Made by a program: the position numbers and the translations under genes. A stretch of 64,000 bases of DNA from Curtobacterium sp. MCBD17_013 (GTDB taxonomy: Bacteria > Actinomycetota > Actinomycetes > Actinomycetales > Microbacteriaceae). Below, in pieces: positions 43,348-52,648 of the stretch (position 1 is the first letter of the stretch; the number at the start of each line of letters is the position of its first letter). Under the pieces are notes generated by a model. It saw only the letters and a program-made list of their open reading frames with translations, was not told where the DNA came from and ran no database searches. Where the stretch lies: contig NZ_QKTU01000008.1 of NCBI RefSeq assembly GCF_003234565.1, positions 1-64,000 of the forward strand, in the 5' to 3' direction.

Positions 43348-45711
43348 CTACTCGTCGTCCTCCGTGCGCTCCCGCCCGAGCGTCGCGATGAGGTCCTCGT
43401 GCAGCTCCATCCACACGTCGTGGTACGAGCCGGACAGGGGCCGGGCGAGGGCGTCCCGGTCGCCTCCGCGGTAGGCCGTGATCGCCCGCTCGAGCCGCTC
43501 GCCGTACCGACCGAAGCGCGGGTCGACAGCCCCGAGCTGAGCGAGCACGGCTCCGATCTGCCCGTGCACGACCTCGAGGCGCTCCGTGACGTCCGCTCCC
43601 GACTGCGCGTCCGCGGTGAGCTGCTTGACGTCGCGGTTCGGGAACAGGAACGACTCGTACACGTCTGCCACGGTGCTGCGCTGTGTGGCGCTGAGTCGGT
43701 CGCCCGCGAGGAGCACGGCGCGGGCGCGCCCGGCCGGCGTGAGCGTGTGCATGGCCCGACGTCCCCCGGTCGGCTGGGTGTGTCCGCGCTCGTCGGTGGC
43801 GGCGAGTGTCGCGTCGATCGCCGCGGCGTCGAGCCCGGTGCTCTCGGCGATCTGCTCGGTCGTGGCGAACCCGCGGACGCGCAGCGCCTGGAGGACGGCG
43901 AACTCGGTCTCGTCGGCGACGAGACCGGTCGAGGCGGTCTCGGGGACGGGGTTGCCCCACGACCCCGTGAGGAACAGTCGTGGGATCATCTCGGTCGCGA
44001 CCCCGCTGACGATCGTGTCGTAGCAGGCGGCGACCGCGGGGTGGATCCCGAGGAAGTCGTGATCGGCGATGAGCTCGTCGAGCAGGCCGGCGGCGCGGGC
44101 GAACGGGAGCGCGAAGCCCGCGGTGTACGTGAGGGCGCCCGCCTCGATCTTCTCGCGGCGGTCCATGCTCGCGATCCGTCCGTACAGGGCGGCGGACTGC
44201 GCCTCGATCTGCGTGCGCAGGGCGGCCATGTCCTCGAGCGACAGGACGTCGACGTCGGACATCGGCGCGTCCCAGGTCGGTCGGGTGTACGCCGCCACGC
44301 CCTGGATGTACGGCACGTAGTTGGCCGGGTTCGTGAACGCGGTCGAGATGTCGATGACCTGGACGTCGAGGCCGGAGTCCGGGCCGAAGAACATCGCGGT
44401 CGTGACGGACCAGGGCAGCGGCGAGGCCGGGTCGTTCCAGTGCCAGGCGGGCTCGTTGAGGAAGATGTCGCGGACGAGGACGAACCCGCCGTCGTCGGTC
44501 GGGTAGGGCCCGTGATCCGACACACCGAGCCGGTTGTCGAAGTGGAGCAGGAACCCCATGAGCTCCGCGGCTCCCTGGAACCGCTGGAACGTCGAGCGGT
44601 CGGCGTCCGCGCCCAGGGCGATCCGGTCCTGGCTGAAGCGGTCGATCCAGTCGCGGTCGAGGACCTCGGCACGGTACCCCTGCATCGACGTGAGGATCGG
44701 GCCGTCGCCCCAGAAACCGTTGTAGAGCCGACGGACGACGCCGAACGCGTCGCGGATCCGGTCGGCCTCGTAGTCGGCGTCGTGCAGGCCGAGCTCGAGC
44801 GCGATGCCCCGCCCGAACGACGGCGCGGTGGCGAGCGCCCAGATGTGCAGCATGTTGACCTTGGTGCCGATCTCGCGCTTGGCGATCGACGCGATGTCGA
44901 CGACGCCGTCGATCCCGATCCGGTCCTCGATCGCACGGAGCCACCGCGGGTGCTGGAACCAGCAGTTCATGATCCCCATGGCCTCGTACTCCTGGCGGGG
45001 GATGAGTCCGGACTCGCCCTCGGTGGCACGCGAAGCGAGGGCGTCCCACTCGTTCCAGGTGTAGTAGCGGATCGCCTCGTTGACCTCCTCGCGCGTGAGG
45101 TCGCGGTGGATCGACTCCGCGTCGGTGTACAGCACCCGGGTGGTCATCTCGGCCTGCATGACGGCATCGCCCTCGGAACCCTTCGGCACGACGCCACCGA
45201 ACTTCTCGAGCAGGAGCATGATCTGCGCCAACTCCTCCTGGCTCATCGCCGGGGCGGCGCCCTCGGGCGCCGGGGAGTCGTCGACGGGAGCACCGCGCTC
45301 GACGCTCACCCTGCCTCCCGGCCGCGACGACACGTCGAGCCGGATCCGCACGCCGTCGGCGGGGACCACCTCGCCGCGCGGCGTGCGGACGCCCTTGTCG
45401 AACGTGACCGACATCACCGCCGGGATGCCGTACTCGCGGCAGAGGATGCCGAGGTGGCTCTCCGGTGCGCCCTGCAGCGTGACGACCCCGCGGATGCCCG
45501 CGTTGAGCGCCATCGTCAGGAAGGTCGTGGTGCCGCCGCGGGCGATCACGACGACGTCGGACACGTCGTCGAGGTCGGCGAAGGCGATGACGTCCTCGGG
45601 TGTCTCGAGCCACTTCGCCACGCCCTCGACGAGGTCGTCGGTCTCGTAGACCGTCAGGCCGGTGCCGACCTGCTCGAAGGTGGTCTCGTCGTCGGTGAGC
45701 TGCTGGGCCAT
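43348..45711 (-). CDS. PEP-utilizer swivel-domain protein with large unknown domain
   Basis: 787 aa. Residues about 35-115 form a PEP-utilising mobile (phosphohistidine swivel) domain: VIARGGTTTFLTMALN, APESHLGILCREYGIPAV, with phosphocarrier His86. About 160-600 is a long Trp/Tyr-rich helical region (YYTWNEWDALA, NCWFQHPRW, WHWNDPASPL) that I do not recognise. About 610-670 resembles a MarR-like winged helix (LQALRVRGFATTEQIAESTG), followed by a helical tail. There is no ATP-grasp or PEP barrel, so it would need a phosphate source in trans; the divergent dikinase-like protein is an obvious candidate. Last gene of the P450-ALDH-ADH operon, 82 bp after ADH, with ribosome site GGAGGA. Confidence 0.8.
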   Translation of the reverse strand: MAQQLTDDETTFEQVGTGLTVYETDDLVEGVAKWLETPEDVIAFADLDDVSDVVVIARGGTTTFLTMALNAGIRGVVTLQGAPESHLGILCREYGIPAVMSVTFDKGVRTPRGEVVPADGVRIRLDVSSRPGGRVSVERGAPVDDSPAPEGAAPAMSQEELAQIMLLLEKFGGVVPKGSEGDAVMQAEMTTRVLYTDAESIHRDLTREEVNEAIRYYTWNEWDALASRATEGESGLIPRQEYEAMGIMNCWFQHPRWLRAIEDRIGIDGVVDIASIAKREIGTKVNMLHIWALATAPSFGRGIALELGLHDADYEADRIRDAFGVVRRLYNGFWGDGPILTSMQGYRAEVLDRDWIDRFSQDRIALGADADRSTFQRFQGAAELMGFLLHFDNRLGVSDHGPYPTDDGGFVLVRDIFLNEPAWHWNDPASPLPWSVTTAMFFGPDSGLDVQVIDISTAFTNPANYVPYIQGVAAYTRPTWDAPMSDVDVLSLEDMAALRTQIEAQSAALYGRIASMDRREKIEAGALTYTAGFALPFARAAGLLDELIADHDFLGIHPAVAACYDTIVSGVATEMIPRLFLTGSWGNPVPETASTGLVADETEFAVLQALRVRGFATTEQIAESTGLDAAAIDATLAATDERGHTQPTGGRRAMHTLTPAGRARAVLLAGDRLSATQRSTVADVYESFLFPNRDVKQLTADAQSGADVTERLEVVHGQIGAVLAQLGAVDPRFGRYGERLERAITAYRGGDRDALARPLSGSYHDVWMELHEDLIATLGRERTEDDE

Positions 45712-45793
45712 GTCGGTCCTCCGTGTCGGTGCGCTGCGCTGCGCGGTTCGTGGTCGTCGGGTGTTCGGACCGGTCGGTCGGTCGGACGGGTGG

Positions 45794-46864
45794 TCACGGT
45801 GTGACCACCACGCGGAGGACGTCGCCGGCGCGCTGCCGGGCCGCCGCCGCCTCGAGGTCGTCGAGGGACACGACGTCGGTCAGGAACGCGTCGAGCCGGA
45901 GGTCCCCGGCACGCCAGGCGTCGACCATGCGCGGGACCTGCCGCCACATGTCGCTCGAGCCGTAGAACGACCCGGTGATCGACTTCTGCTCGTGGAACAG
46001 CTCCTGGGCGCTGAACCGCACGGGGTCGTCGCTCCGGCCCGCGCCGACCACGACCACCCGACCACCGCGTCGGACGGCGTCCCACGCGGCCCGGATCGTG
46101 CCGGACGACCCGACCGCGTCGATCGCGACGTCGAAGCCCTCGCCATCCGTCAGCGCGGCACCGTCGAGGTCCCCGGGCGCGGCGGTCGTCGTCGCACCGA
46201 GCTCCGCGGCCAGGCGACGGCGGTCCGCGCTCGGGTCGACCGCCGCGATCGTGGTCGCACCCGCGATCCGGGCGCCCTGCACGGCGTTGAGCCCGACCGC
46301 GCCGGCCCCGATCACCAGGGCGGTCTCGCCCGGGGCGACGTGCGCGGTGTCGACGGCGGCACCGAACCCGGTCGGGACGGCGCAGCCGAGCAGCGCACCG
46401 ACGGTGAACGGCACGTCCTCGGGCAGCGGCACGAGCGCCGTCACGGGCAGGACGGTCTCCTCGGCGAGGGTCGCGGTGCCCATCCCGGCGACCACGTCCG
46501 CACCGCCGGCCGTCATCGCCGCGCCCTGCGCCGACGATCGGGGGCGGTTCCGGCAGATGTACGGTTCGCCGCGGCGGCACGCGGAGCAGTGGCCGCACCG
46601 GGGGACCCACGACACGACGACGCGGTCGCCCACCGCCACGGTGTCCACCGCCGGACCGAGGGCGACGACCTCGCCCGCGCCCTCGTGTCCGAGGACGGCC
46701 GGGAGCCGCTGCCCGAACGCGCCCGCGGCCAGGGACAGGTCGGTGTGGCACAGGCCCGCGGCGCGGATCCGGACGACGACCTCGCCAGGGCCGGGCGCGC
46801 GGTGCTCGACGTCGTCGCGGACGACGAACGGACCACCGGCCTCGGTGACGACGGCGGCCCTCAC
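45794..46864 (-). CDS. Zinc alcohol dehydrogenase, MDR class III-like
   Basis: 356 aa. Catalytic zinc ligands Cys39 (GLCHTD), His60-Glu61 (GHEGAGEV); structural zinc Cys90, 93, 96, 104; NAD site GAGAVGLNAV. Oxidises an alcohol to the aldehyde. The GTG start overlaps the ALDH stop (GTGA). In this operon it should act on the hydroxylation product of the P450, feeding the aldehyde dehydrogenase. Confidence 0.92.
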   Translation of the reverse strand: MRAAVVTEAGGPFVVRDDVEHRAPGPGEVVVRIRAAGLCHTDLSLAAGAFGQRLPAVLGHEGAGEVVALGPAVDTVAVGDRVVVSWVPRCGHCSACRRGEPYICRNRPRSSAQGAAMTAGGADVVAGMGTATLAEETVLPVTALVPLPEDVPFTVGALLGCAVPTGFGAAVDTAHVAPGETALVIGAGAVGLNAVQGARIAGATTIAAVDPSADRRRLAAELGATTTAAPGDLDGAALTDGEGFDVAIDAVGSSGTIRAAWDAVRRGGRVVVVGAGRSDDPVRFSAQELFHEQKSITGSFYGSSDMWRQVPRMVDAWRAGDLRLDAFLTDVVSLDDLEAAAARQRAGDVLRVVVTP

Positions 46865-48396
46865 GCGAGCGGGTCCTGCCCCGCCGCCGCTGGTGCGGCG
46901 GTGGTCGCGGTCGGATCGAGCACGGGGTCGCCGAGCACGGCCTTCACCTCGAGGTACTCCTCGATCGCGAACGGCCCCATCTCGCGCCCCAGCCCCGACT
47001 GTCCGTACCCGCCGAACGGCGAGACCGGGAGGGCCGGGGTGCGGACGCCGTTCACCCGCACCTGACCGGCACGGATGCGTCGGGCGATCGCCGCCGCGCG
47101 CGCCTCGTCCGCCGACCAGACCTCGCTCGACAGGCCGTAGGGGGTGTCGTTCGCCATCCGGACCGCGTCGTCCTCGCCCGCGTGACCCTGCACGACGAGG
47201 ACCGGACCGAACACCTCCTCGCGGACGATCTCGGCGTCCTCGGCGAGGTCGGTGACGATCGTCGGGCGCAGGAAGAACCCCGTGCCGTCGACGGCGGTGC
47301 CGCCCGTGGCGACCGTCGCCCCCGCGGCTCGTGCGGTGTCCACGAACCGGAGGACCTTCGCGCGCTGCTCCGCCGACACGACCGGACCCATCGTCGTCCC
47401 GGGATCGAGCGGGTCCCCGAGCACGTACGCGTCGGCGGACTCCGCCGCGATCCGGACCGCGTCGTGCAGCCGGTCCGCCGGCACGAGCAACCGTGTCGGC
47501 GCGTTGCACTTCTGGCCCGCGTTCGTGAAGCAGTTGCGCACGGTGGTCCGCACCGCCAGGTCGAGGTCGGCGTCGTCGAGCACGACCGCGGGGGACTTGC
47601 CGCCGAGTTCGAGCGTCGCCCGCTTGATCCGCGACCCGGCGACGGCGCCGATGTGCCGACCGACGGCGAGCGAGCCGGTGAACGACACCATGTCCCACGT
47701 CTCGTCCTGGAGGAGCGCCTCGCCCGTCGTCGCGCCGGTCCCGGTGACGACGTCGAACACCCCGGCGGGCAGCCCCGCTCGGCGCCCGAGCTCGGCGAGG
47801 AACAGCGCGTTGAGCGGCGTGAGCTCGGCCGGCTTGAGCACGACCGTGCAGCCCGCGGCGAGTGCGGGCGCGAGCTTCGCCACGATCTGGTGGACGGGGA
47901 AGTTCCACGGCGTGATCGCGAGCACCACGCCGACCGCCTCGCGCACGACGGAGCTGCCCGAGGCGTCGCGGCTGTCCCAGGCGAGCTGCCGGGCGATCGC
48001 CGCCGTCGAGCGGAGCACCTTGACGGGCAGGTCGACCTGGACCGCGCGGGACTCCCGGATGGGCATGCCGATCTCGTGCGTCGCGAGCTCGGCGAGGGCG
48101 TCACCGTGCCGTTCGAGTTCCGCGGCGAGCGCGTCGAGGAGCCCGGCACGTCGGGACGGTGGCAGCGCCGCCCAGGCGGGCCAGGCCTCCCGGGCATCGA
48201 GCAGTGCGCGGTGCGCGAGGTCGGCGGATGCGTCGAGGACGGTGCCGATGATCCGTTCCGTCGCCGGGTCCACGACGTCGAGTGGGGCCTCGTCGTCGGG
48301 CGAGACCCAGCCGCCGCCGATGAACACGGAGCGGTCGGGGACGACGACCGCGTCGACGGGAGCGGCGGTGGTGCTGACACCGGTCTCGGGACTCAT
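46861..48396 (-). CDS. NAD(P)-dependent aldehyde dehydrogenase
   Basis: 511 aa. Active-site Asn165 (TPWNFP), general base Glu263 (LELGGKSP) and nucleophile Cys297 (NAGQKCNAPTR), all intact; EVFGPVL motif downstream. It belongs to the broad betaine-/aromatic-aldehyde dehydrogenase superfamily. ATG overlaps the P450 TGA by 4 bp. Converts the ADH product to the acid. Confidence 0.94.
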   Translation of the reverse strand: MSPETGVSTTAAPVDAVVVPDRSVFIGGGWVSPDDEAPLDVVDPATERIIGTVLDASADLAHRALLDAREAWPAWAALPPSRRAGLLDALAAELERHGDALAELATHEIGMPIRESRAVQVDLPVKVLRSTAAIARQLAWDSRDASGSSVVREAVGVVLAITPWNFPVHQIVAKLAPALAAGCTVVLKPAELTPLNALFLAELGRRAGLPAGVFDVVTGTGATTGEALLQDETWDMVSFTGSLAVGRHIGAVAGSRIKRATLELGGKSPAVVLDDADLDLAVRTTVRNCFTNAGQKCNAPTRLLVPADRLHDAVRIAAESADAYVLGDPLDPGTTMGPVVSAEQRAKVLRFVDTARAAGATVATGGTAVDGTGFFLRPTIVTDLAEDAEIVREEVFGPVLVVQGHAGEDDAVRMANDTPYGLSSEVWSADEARAAAIARRIRAGQVRVNGVRTPALPVSPFGGYGQSGLGREMGPFAIEEYLEVKAVLGDPVLDPTATTAAPAAAGQDPLA

Positions 48397-49607
48397 GCCG
48401 CGCCTCCCGTCCGGACCACACGCACCGGCACGCGGTCCCACCCGCGGAACAGGTTCACCCGCAGGCGTTCCGGCTCCCCGTCGAGCTCGAACCGGATCCC
48501 GCGGTCGAGCACGGCACCGAAGAACGACCGGACCTCCGCCCGCGCCAGGTGCGACCCGAGGCAGAAGTGCGCGCCCCACCCGAAGCTCAGGTGGTCGTTC
48601 GGCGTTCGGTCGAGACGGAAGTCGTCCGGGTCCTCGAACACGGCGGGGTCACGGTTCGCGGCCGAGAACCACAGGACGACCTTGTCGCCCGCGGCGACGT
48701 CGCGTCCGTCGATGGTCAGGTCCTCGAGTGCGGTCCGGCGCATCGCGGCGACCGGGCTGACGTGGCGGAACATCTCCTCGACGGTCGTCGGCAGGAGGCC
48801 GCGGTCACGTTCCAGCCGTGCCCACGCGTCGTGCTCGTGGAGCGCCACCGTGCCGCCCGAGACGAGGTGCCGCGTGGTCTCGTTCCCGGCCGCCACGAGC
48901 ACGATGTAGTACGCCGCCAGCTGGTTCCAGGTGAGCGGCTGCCCGGCCACGCTGCCGTTCGCCATGACGCTGATGAGGTCGTCCCGGGGGTCGGCGCGAC
49001 GCTCCTCGGTGAGGCGCTGGAAGTACCCCATGACCTCGTCCCGCGCTTCGGCGAGGGCGTCGGCGTCGACCAGGTGGTCCGGGTCGGAGCTCGTCAACCG
49101 GTTCGTCCAGTCGACCATGCGGGGCGCGTCCGACGCGGGGACGCCGAGGACGCGGGACAGCACGAGCATCGGCAGGCGGGCGCTGATGCGTTCGACCAGG
49201 TCGAAGGTGCCGCGGGCCTCCGCCTCGTCGAGCAGGAGCGTCACGGCCTCGTCGATCATGGCCTGCCACTGCTGGATCTTCACGGCCCGCAGGTGCGGGA
49301 TCGTGACCCGGCGCAGGGCGACGTGCTCCTGCCCGTCCATGTTGTGGAGGCTCTGCAGCGCGCCCTCCACCTTGCGGTCCAGGATCTGGGTGCCCTCGGC
49401 GCTCGTCAGCTGCGGCATCTCGCTCGCCGCGGCCTTGACGTCGGCGTACCGAGTGAGCGCCCAGAAGCCCGGCCCGCGGTGCGACGGGGCGTTCCAGTGC
49501 ACGGGGTCCTGCTCCCGGAGCGCGGCGAACACCGCCATCTCGCGGTCGTCCGCGAACGCGGTGAGGTCCATCAGGTCGACGCCCGCCGTCGGGCTCCCGA
49601 TCGTCAT
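48393..49607 (-). CDS. Cytochrome P450
   Basis: 404-aa soluble bacterial P450. I-helix AAGNETTRH (oxygen-activation Glu/Thr), ExxR in VEEMFR, haem loop FGWGAHFCLGSHLAR with Cys349. Size and motifs suit CYP107/125/142-like actinobacterial enzymes acting on lipophilic substrates. First gene of an operon with ALDH, ADH and a PEP-swivel protein. No ferredoxin or reductase gene is nearby, so the redox partner is encoded elsewhere. ATG follows TACGGT by 8 nt (leaderless). Confidence 0.94.
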   Translation of the reverse strand: MTIGSPTAGVDLMDLTAFADDREMAVFAALREQDPVHWNAPSHRGPGFWALTRYADVKAAASEMPQLTSAEGTQILDRKVEGALQSLHNMDGQEHVALRRVTIPHLRAVKIQQWQAMIDEAVTLLLDEAEARGTFDLVERISARLPMLVLSRVLGVPASDAPRMVDWTNRLTSSDPDHLVDADALAEARDEVMGYFQRLTEERRADPRDDLISVMANGSVAGQPLTWNQLAAYYIVLVAAGNETTRHLVSGGTVALHEHDAWARLERDRGLLPTTVEEMFRHVSPVAAMRRTALEDLTIDGRDVAAGDKVVLWFSAANRDPAVFEDPDDFRLDRTPNDHLSFGWGAHFCLGSHLARAEVRSFFGAVLDRGIRFELDGEPERLRVNLFRGWDRVPVRVVRTGGAA

Positions 49608-49615
49608 GGTCGCCA

Positions 49616-49621
49616 ACCGTA
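49616..49621 (-). promoter_or_regulatory. -10 element TACGGT of P450 operon
   Basis: TACGGT on the minus strand, 8 nt before the P450 ATG. Within 30 bp the plus strand carries TACTGT (49646-49651) before the dikinase-like gene, so the two divergent promoters nearly touch and could be co-regulated. Confidence 0.45.
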
Positions 49622-49681
49622 GTCGCGTCCGGCGACGAACTGGCTACTGTGGAACACCTTTCCGACCCCAGGAGCGCCGTG

Positions 49682-51346
49682 ATGTCCTCCCCGTCCGAGC
49701 CGTGCGTCGAACCGCGGGACCGCGCGCTCGACGACGCCGTGTTCGCGCTCGACCACCACCACGGCGTCCCCGCCCGCGAGCTCCCGGAGCTGCTCGGCGG
49801 CAAGGGCGCGGGCCTCGCCGAGATGACCGCGCTGGGACTCGCCGTGCCCCCGGGGTTCACGATCGCGCTGCCGGTCTTCCGTCGGTGGCGTCACGGTGGG
49901 TGGCCCTCCTCGCTCGACGCCGTCGTCGCGGCACACGTCGCGGCGCTCGGCGAGCGGATGGGCCGCCGGCTCGGCGACCCGGACGATCCGCTGCTGCTGT
50001 CCGTTCGGAGCGGCGCCGCCGTCTCGATGCCCGGGATGCTCGACACGGTCCTCGACCTCGGGCTCAACGACGACACCGTGCGGGGGCTCGCGCGCGCCAC
50101 CGGGGACGACGCCTTCGCCGAGGACAGCCACCGCCGATTCCTCCGGATGTACGCCACGATCGTCATGGGCGTGTCCGTCGAGGCGCTCGCCGACGCCGAG
50201 GACGCCCGCACGCTGCAACGACGGATCACCGAGCTCGCCGGGCGGCCCGTGCCGCACGACCCCGAGCAGCAGCTCCGCGAGGCGATCGCCGCGGTCTTCG
50301 CGTCGTGGGACAGCGAGCGTGCCCGCGCCTACCGCGCCCGCGACGGCATCGACGACGACGCCGGCACCGCCGTCACCGTGCAGGCCATGGTGTTCGGCAA
50401 CCGCGGACCACGCTCCGGGACCGGCGTCGTCTTCACGCGCGACCCGGCCACCGGCGCGCCCGGCCCGTACGGCGACTACCTCGACCGCGGCCAGGGTGAG
50501 GACGTCGTCGACGGCAGTGCGCACCCGGTGCCGGTCCGCGACCTCGCCGACCTCGACCCCCAGGTGTACGTCGACCTCATGGCCGCGCTGCGCCGCCTGG
50601 AGGCCCACTACCGCCACGTCTGCGACGTCGAGTTCACCGTCGAGGAGGGACGGCTCTGGTTCCTCCAGACCCGCGCCGGCAAGCTCAGCGCGGTCGCCGC
50701 CGTGCGCACCGCCGTCGACCTGGTGGACGACCCGGAGGTCGCGCTGACGCCCGAGGAGGCCGTGGCGCGCGTCCCGGAGGAGGTCCGGGAGCGGGCGCGG
50801 CGCGACCTCGAGACGGGTGGTGCTGGTGCCGCCACGGAGCACGGTGACGACGCGCACGGTGCTGCCGCCGGCGGGACGCTGCTCGTGACCGGGCTCGGCG
50901 CGTCGCCCGGGATCGTCACCGGGGCGGTCGTGTTCTCGTCCGAGGCGGCGCTCGCCGCGGACGGCGACGTCGTGCTCGTGCGTCGTGAGACCAGCCCGAA
51001 GGACGTCGTCGGGATGTCCGCCGCGGTCGCGATCGTCACCTGCCGGGGCGGCCTGGCCAGTCACGCGGCCGTGGTCGCGCGGGGGTGGGGTGTCCCGGCC
51101 GTGGTCGGCGCCGGTGACCTCGTGCTCACGGGATCCGGGGACGACGCCACCGCGACGGGCCCCTCCGGGGTGGTCGTCCGCGTCGGTGACCTCGTGACCG
51201 TCGACGGTGCCTCCGGTCGGGTCTGGGTCGGCTCGCCCGACGCGCGCGACGGGGCGGGCGCCCCCGTGCCTCCCGACCGGGGCGGCGACCGGGCCGCGGC
51301 GCTGCGCGCGCTCGAGCGGCTCGACACCTGGGCCGCCGGACGGTGA
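49682..51346 (+). CDS. Pyruvate phosphate dikinase-like protein lacking the PEP/pyruvate barrel
   Basis: 554 aa. ATP-grasp part (about 30-370): LLGGKGAGLAEMTALGLAVP, PPDK-specific SVRSGAAVSMPGMLDTVLDL, GVVFTRDPATGAPGPYGD. Swivel domain (about 395-510): TSPKDVVGMSAAVAIVT then RGGLASHAAVVARG with phosphocarrier His461 (PPDK equivalent about His455). It stops after the swivel domain; the roughly 350-residue TIM barrel that binds pyruvate/PEP in ~875-aa PPDK is absent. It should phosphorylate its own histidine from ATP, but the acceptor is unclear. The ATG has AGGAG 7 nt upstream. Divergent from the P450 operon. Confidence 0.88.
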   Translation: MSSPSEPCVEPRDRALDDAVFALDHHHGVPARELPELLGGKGAGLAEMTALGLAVPPGFTIALPVFRRWRHGGWPSSLDAVVAAHVAALGERMGRRLGDPDDPLLLSVRSGAAVSMPGMLDTVLDLGLNDDTVRGLARATGDDAFAEDSHRRFLRMYATIVMGVSVEALADAEDARTLQRRITELAGRPVPHDPEQQLREAIAAVFASWDSERARAYRARDGIDDDAGTAVTVQAMVFGNRGPRSGTGVVFTRDPATGAPGPYGDYLDRGQGEDVVDGSAHPVPVRDLADLDPQVYVDLMAALRRLEAHYRHVCDVEFTVEEGRLWFLQTRAGKLSAVAAVRTAVDLVDDPEVALTPEEAVARVPEEVRERARRDLETGGAGAATEHGDDAHGAAAGGTLLVTGLGASPGIVTGAVVFSSEAALAADGDVVLVRRETSPKDVVGMSAAVAIVTCRGGLASHAAVVARGWGVPAVVGAGDLVLTGSGDDATATGPSGVVVRVGDLVTVDGASGRVWVGSPDARDGAGAPVPPDRGGDRAAALRALERLDTWAAGR

Positions 51347-51358
51347 CAGACTGCACCC

Positions 51359-51565
51359 ATGACGGAGTACGTGGTCGACAACACCGGTGACGACCGCGCG
51401 CGGGGCGTGGACCTCGTGGACGGCGACCAGCCGCCGATCCGCCTGATCGTGCGGGGCGAGCTCCCGACGACCATCGAGCACGAGGGACGGACCTGGATCG
51501 CCACCGACGACGTCGACGAGGAGCCGGGAGCGCTGCCGATCGCGGTGTTCCGGCCCGCCGACTGA
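51359..51565 (+). CDS. Small hypothetical protein
   Basis: 68 aa, alternating beta-like sequence (RLIVRGELPTTIEHEGRTW) and acidic residues; no known domain. The ATG lies 12 bp after the dikinase-like stop and 6 nt after CAGACT, so it may have its own leaderless promoter as well as readthrough. Function unknown. Confidence 0.6.
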   Translation: MTEYVVDNTGDDRARGVDLVDGDQPPIRLIVRGELPTTIEHEGRTWIATDDVDEEPGALPIAVFRPAD

Positions 51566-51688
51566 CGACGGGGCGGGCGGGGACCGGAGCGCCTCCGCCC
51601 GGGGGACAACCGCCGCCGGCTGGCCGTGAGCGCGTCCCGGTCTCCCGCGTACCGTCGGGGTCCTCAGCCAGGAGGAGGAGACCCAGAC

Positions 51689-52588
51689 ATGACGGACCAG
51701 TACACGTTCCAGGACCCGAGCAAGCTCTACGCCGACAAGGTGCCCGACGAGCAGTACCTCGGCGGATCCGGCACCGATGCCGAGATGGCGGAGAACGTCC
51801 CCGCCGACCACGGTGAGGAGACCTACCGCGGCTCCGGTCGACTCGAGGGGCGCAAGGCCCTGATCACGGGCGGTGACTCGGGCATCGGCGCAGCGGTCGC
51901 GATCGCCTACGCGCGCGAGGGCGCCGACGTCGCGATCGGGTACCTGCCCGAGGAGGAAGAGGACGCCAAGCGCATCGTCGGCCTCATCGAGGACGCGGGC
52001 CGCAAGGCCGTCACGCTGCCCGGCGACATCACGGACGCCGCGTTCTGCCGTGAGCTCGTGGCGAAGGCCGTCGACGAGCTCGGTGGGCTCGACATCCTCG
52101 TCAACAACGCGGGCAAGCAGCAGCACGTCGAGGACCTCACCGACCTGTCGGACGAGGAGTTCGACGCCACCTTCAAGACGAACGTCTACGCGATGTTCTG
52201 GATCACGAAGGCCGCGCTGCCGCACCTGCAGCCGGGCTCGACGATCATCAACACGACCTCGATCCAGGCGTACCAGCCGTCGCCGGCGCTCGTGCACTAC
52301 GCCTCGACCAAGGGTGCCATCAACACGTTCTCCAAGGGGCTCGCGGGCCAGCTCGCGTCGAAGGGCATCCGCGTCAACGCGGTCGCTCCCGGCCCGATCT
52401 GGACGCCGCTGCAGCCGGCGGGTGGCCAGGCCCCCGAGAAGCTGCCCGAGGTCGGCGCCGAGACCCCGCTCGGACGCTGGGGTCAGCCGGCCGAGCTCGC
52501 GCCGGCCTTCGTGTTCCTGGCGAGTGGTGAGTCCTCGTTCGTCATCGGCGAGACGCTCCACGTGAACGGTGGCATGCCCACGCCGTGA
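51689..52588 (+). CDS. General-stress-type short-chain dehydrogenase (YghA/YdaD-like)
   Basis: 299 aa with the ~50-residue N-terminal extension typical of this SDR subgroup (Lys/Tyr/Asp-rich DPSKLYADKVPDEQYLGG). Cofactor motif TGGDSGIG (60-67), NNAG (139-142), active-site Ser191, Tyr204, Lys208. Such proteins are induced by osmotic or oxidative stress in other bacteria; the reaction is unproven. Very strong ribosome site (AGGAGGAGGAG). Confidence 0.9.
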   Translation: MTDQYTFQDPSKLYADKVPDEQYLGGSGTDAEMAENVPADHGEETYRGSGRLEGRKALITGGDSGIGAAVAIAYAREGADVAIGYLPEEEEDAKRIVGLIEDAGRKAVTLPGDITDAAFCRELVAKAVDELGGLDILVNNAGKQQHVEDLTDLSDEEFDATFKTNVYAMFWITKAALPHLQPGSTIINTTSIQAYQPSPALVHYASTKGAINTFSKGLAGQLASKGIRVNAVAPGPIWTPLQPAGGQAPEKLPEVGAETPLGRWGQPAELAPAFVFLASGESSFVIGETLHVNGGMPTP

Positions 52589-52648
52589 CGCCCGGCGCGT
52601 GATCGCCCGGCGCGTGATCGACCGGTCCGCCGGCCGAGCACCGCGACG

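Noticed and set aside
43268..43391. Plus-strand frame MGRYATIPAIVVALSVG... near the end of the P450 operon
   Set aside because: Overlaps the 3' end of the swivel-protein gene, has no ribosome site, and its hydrophobic look comes from antisense reading.
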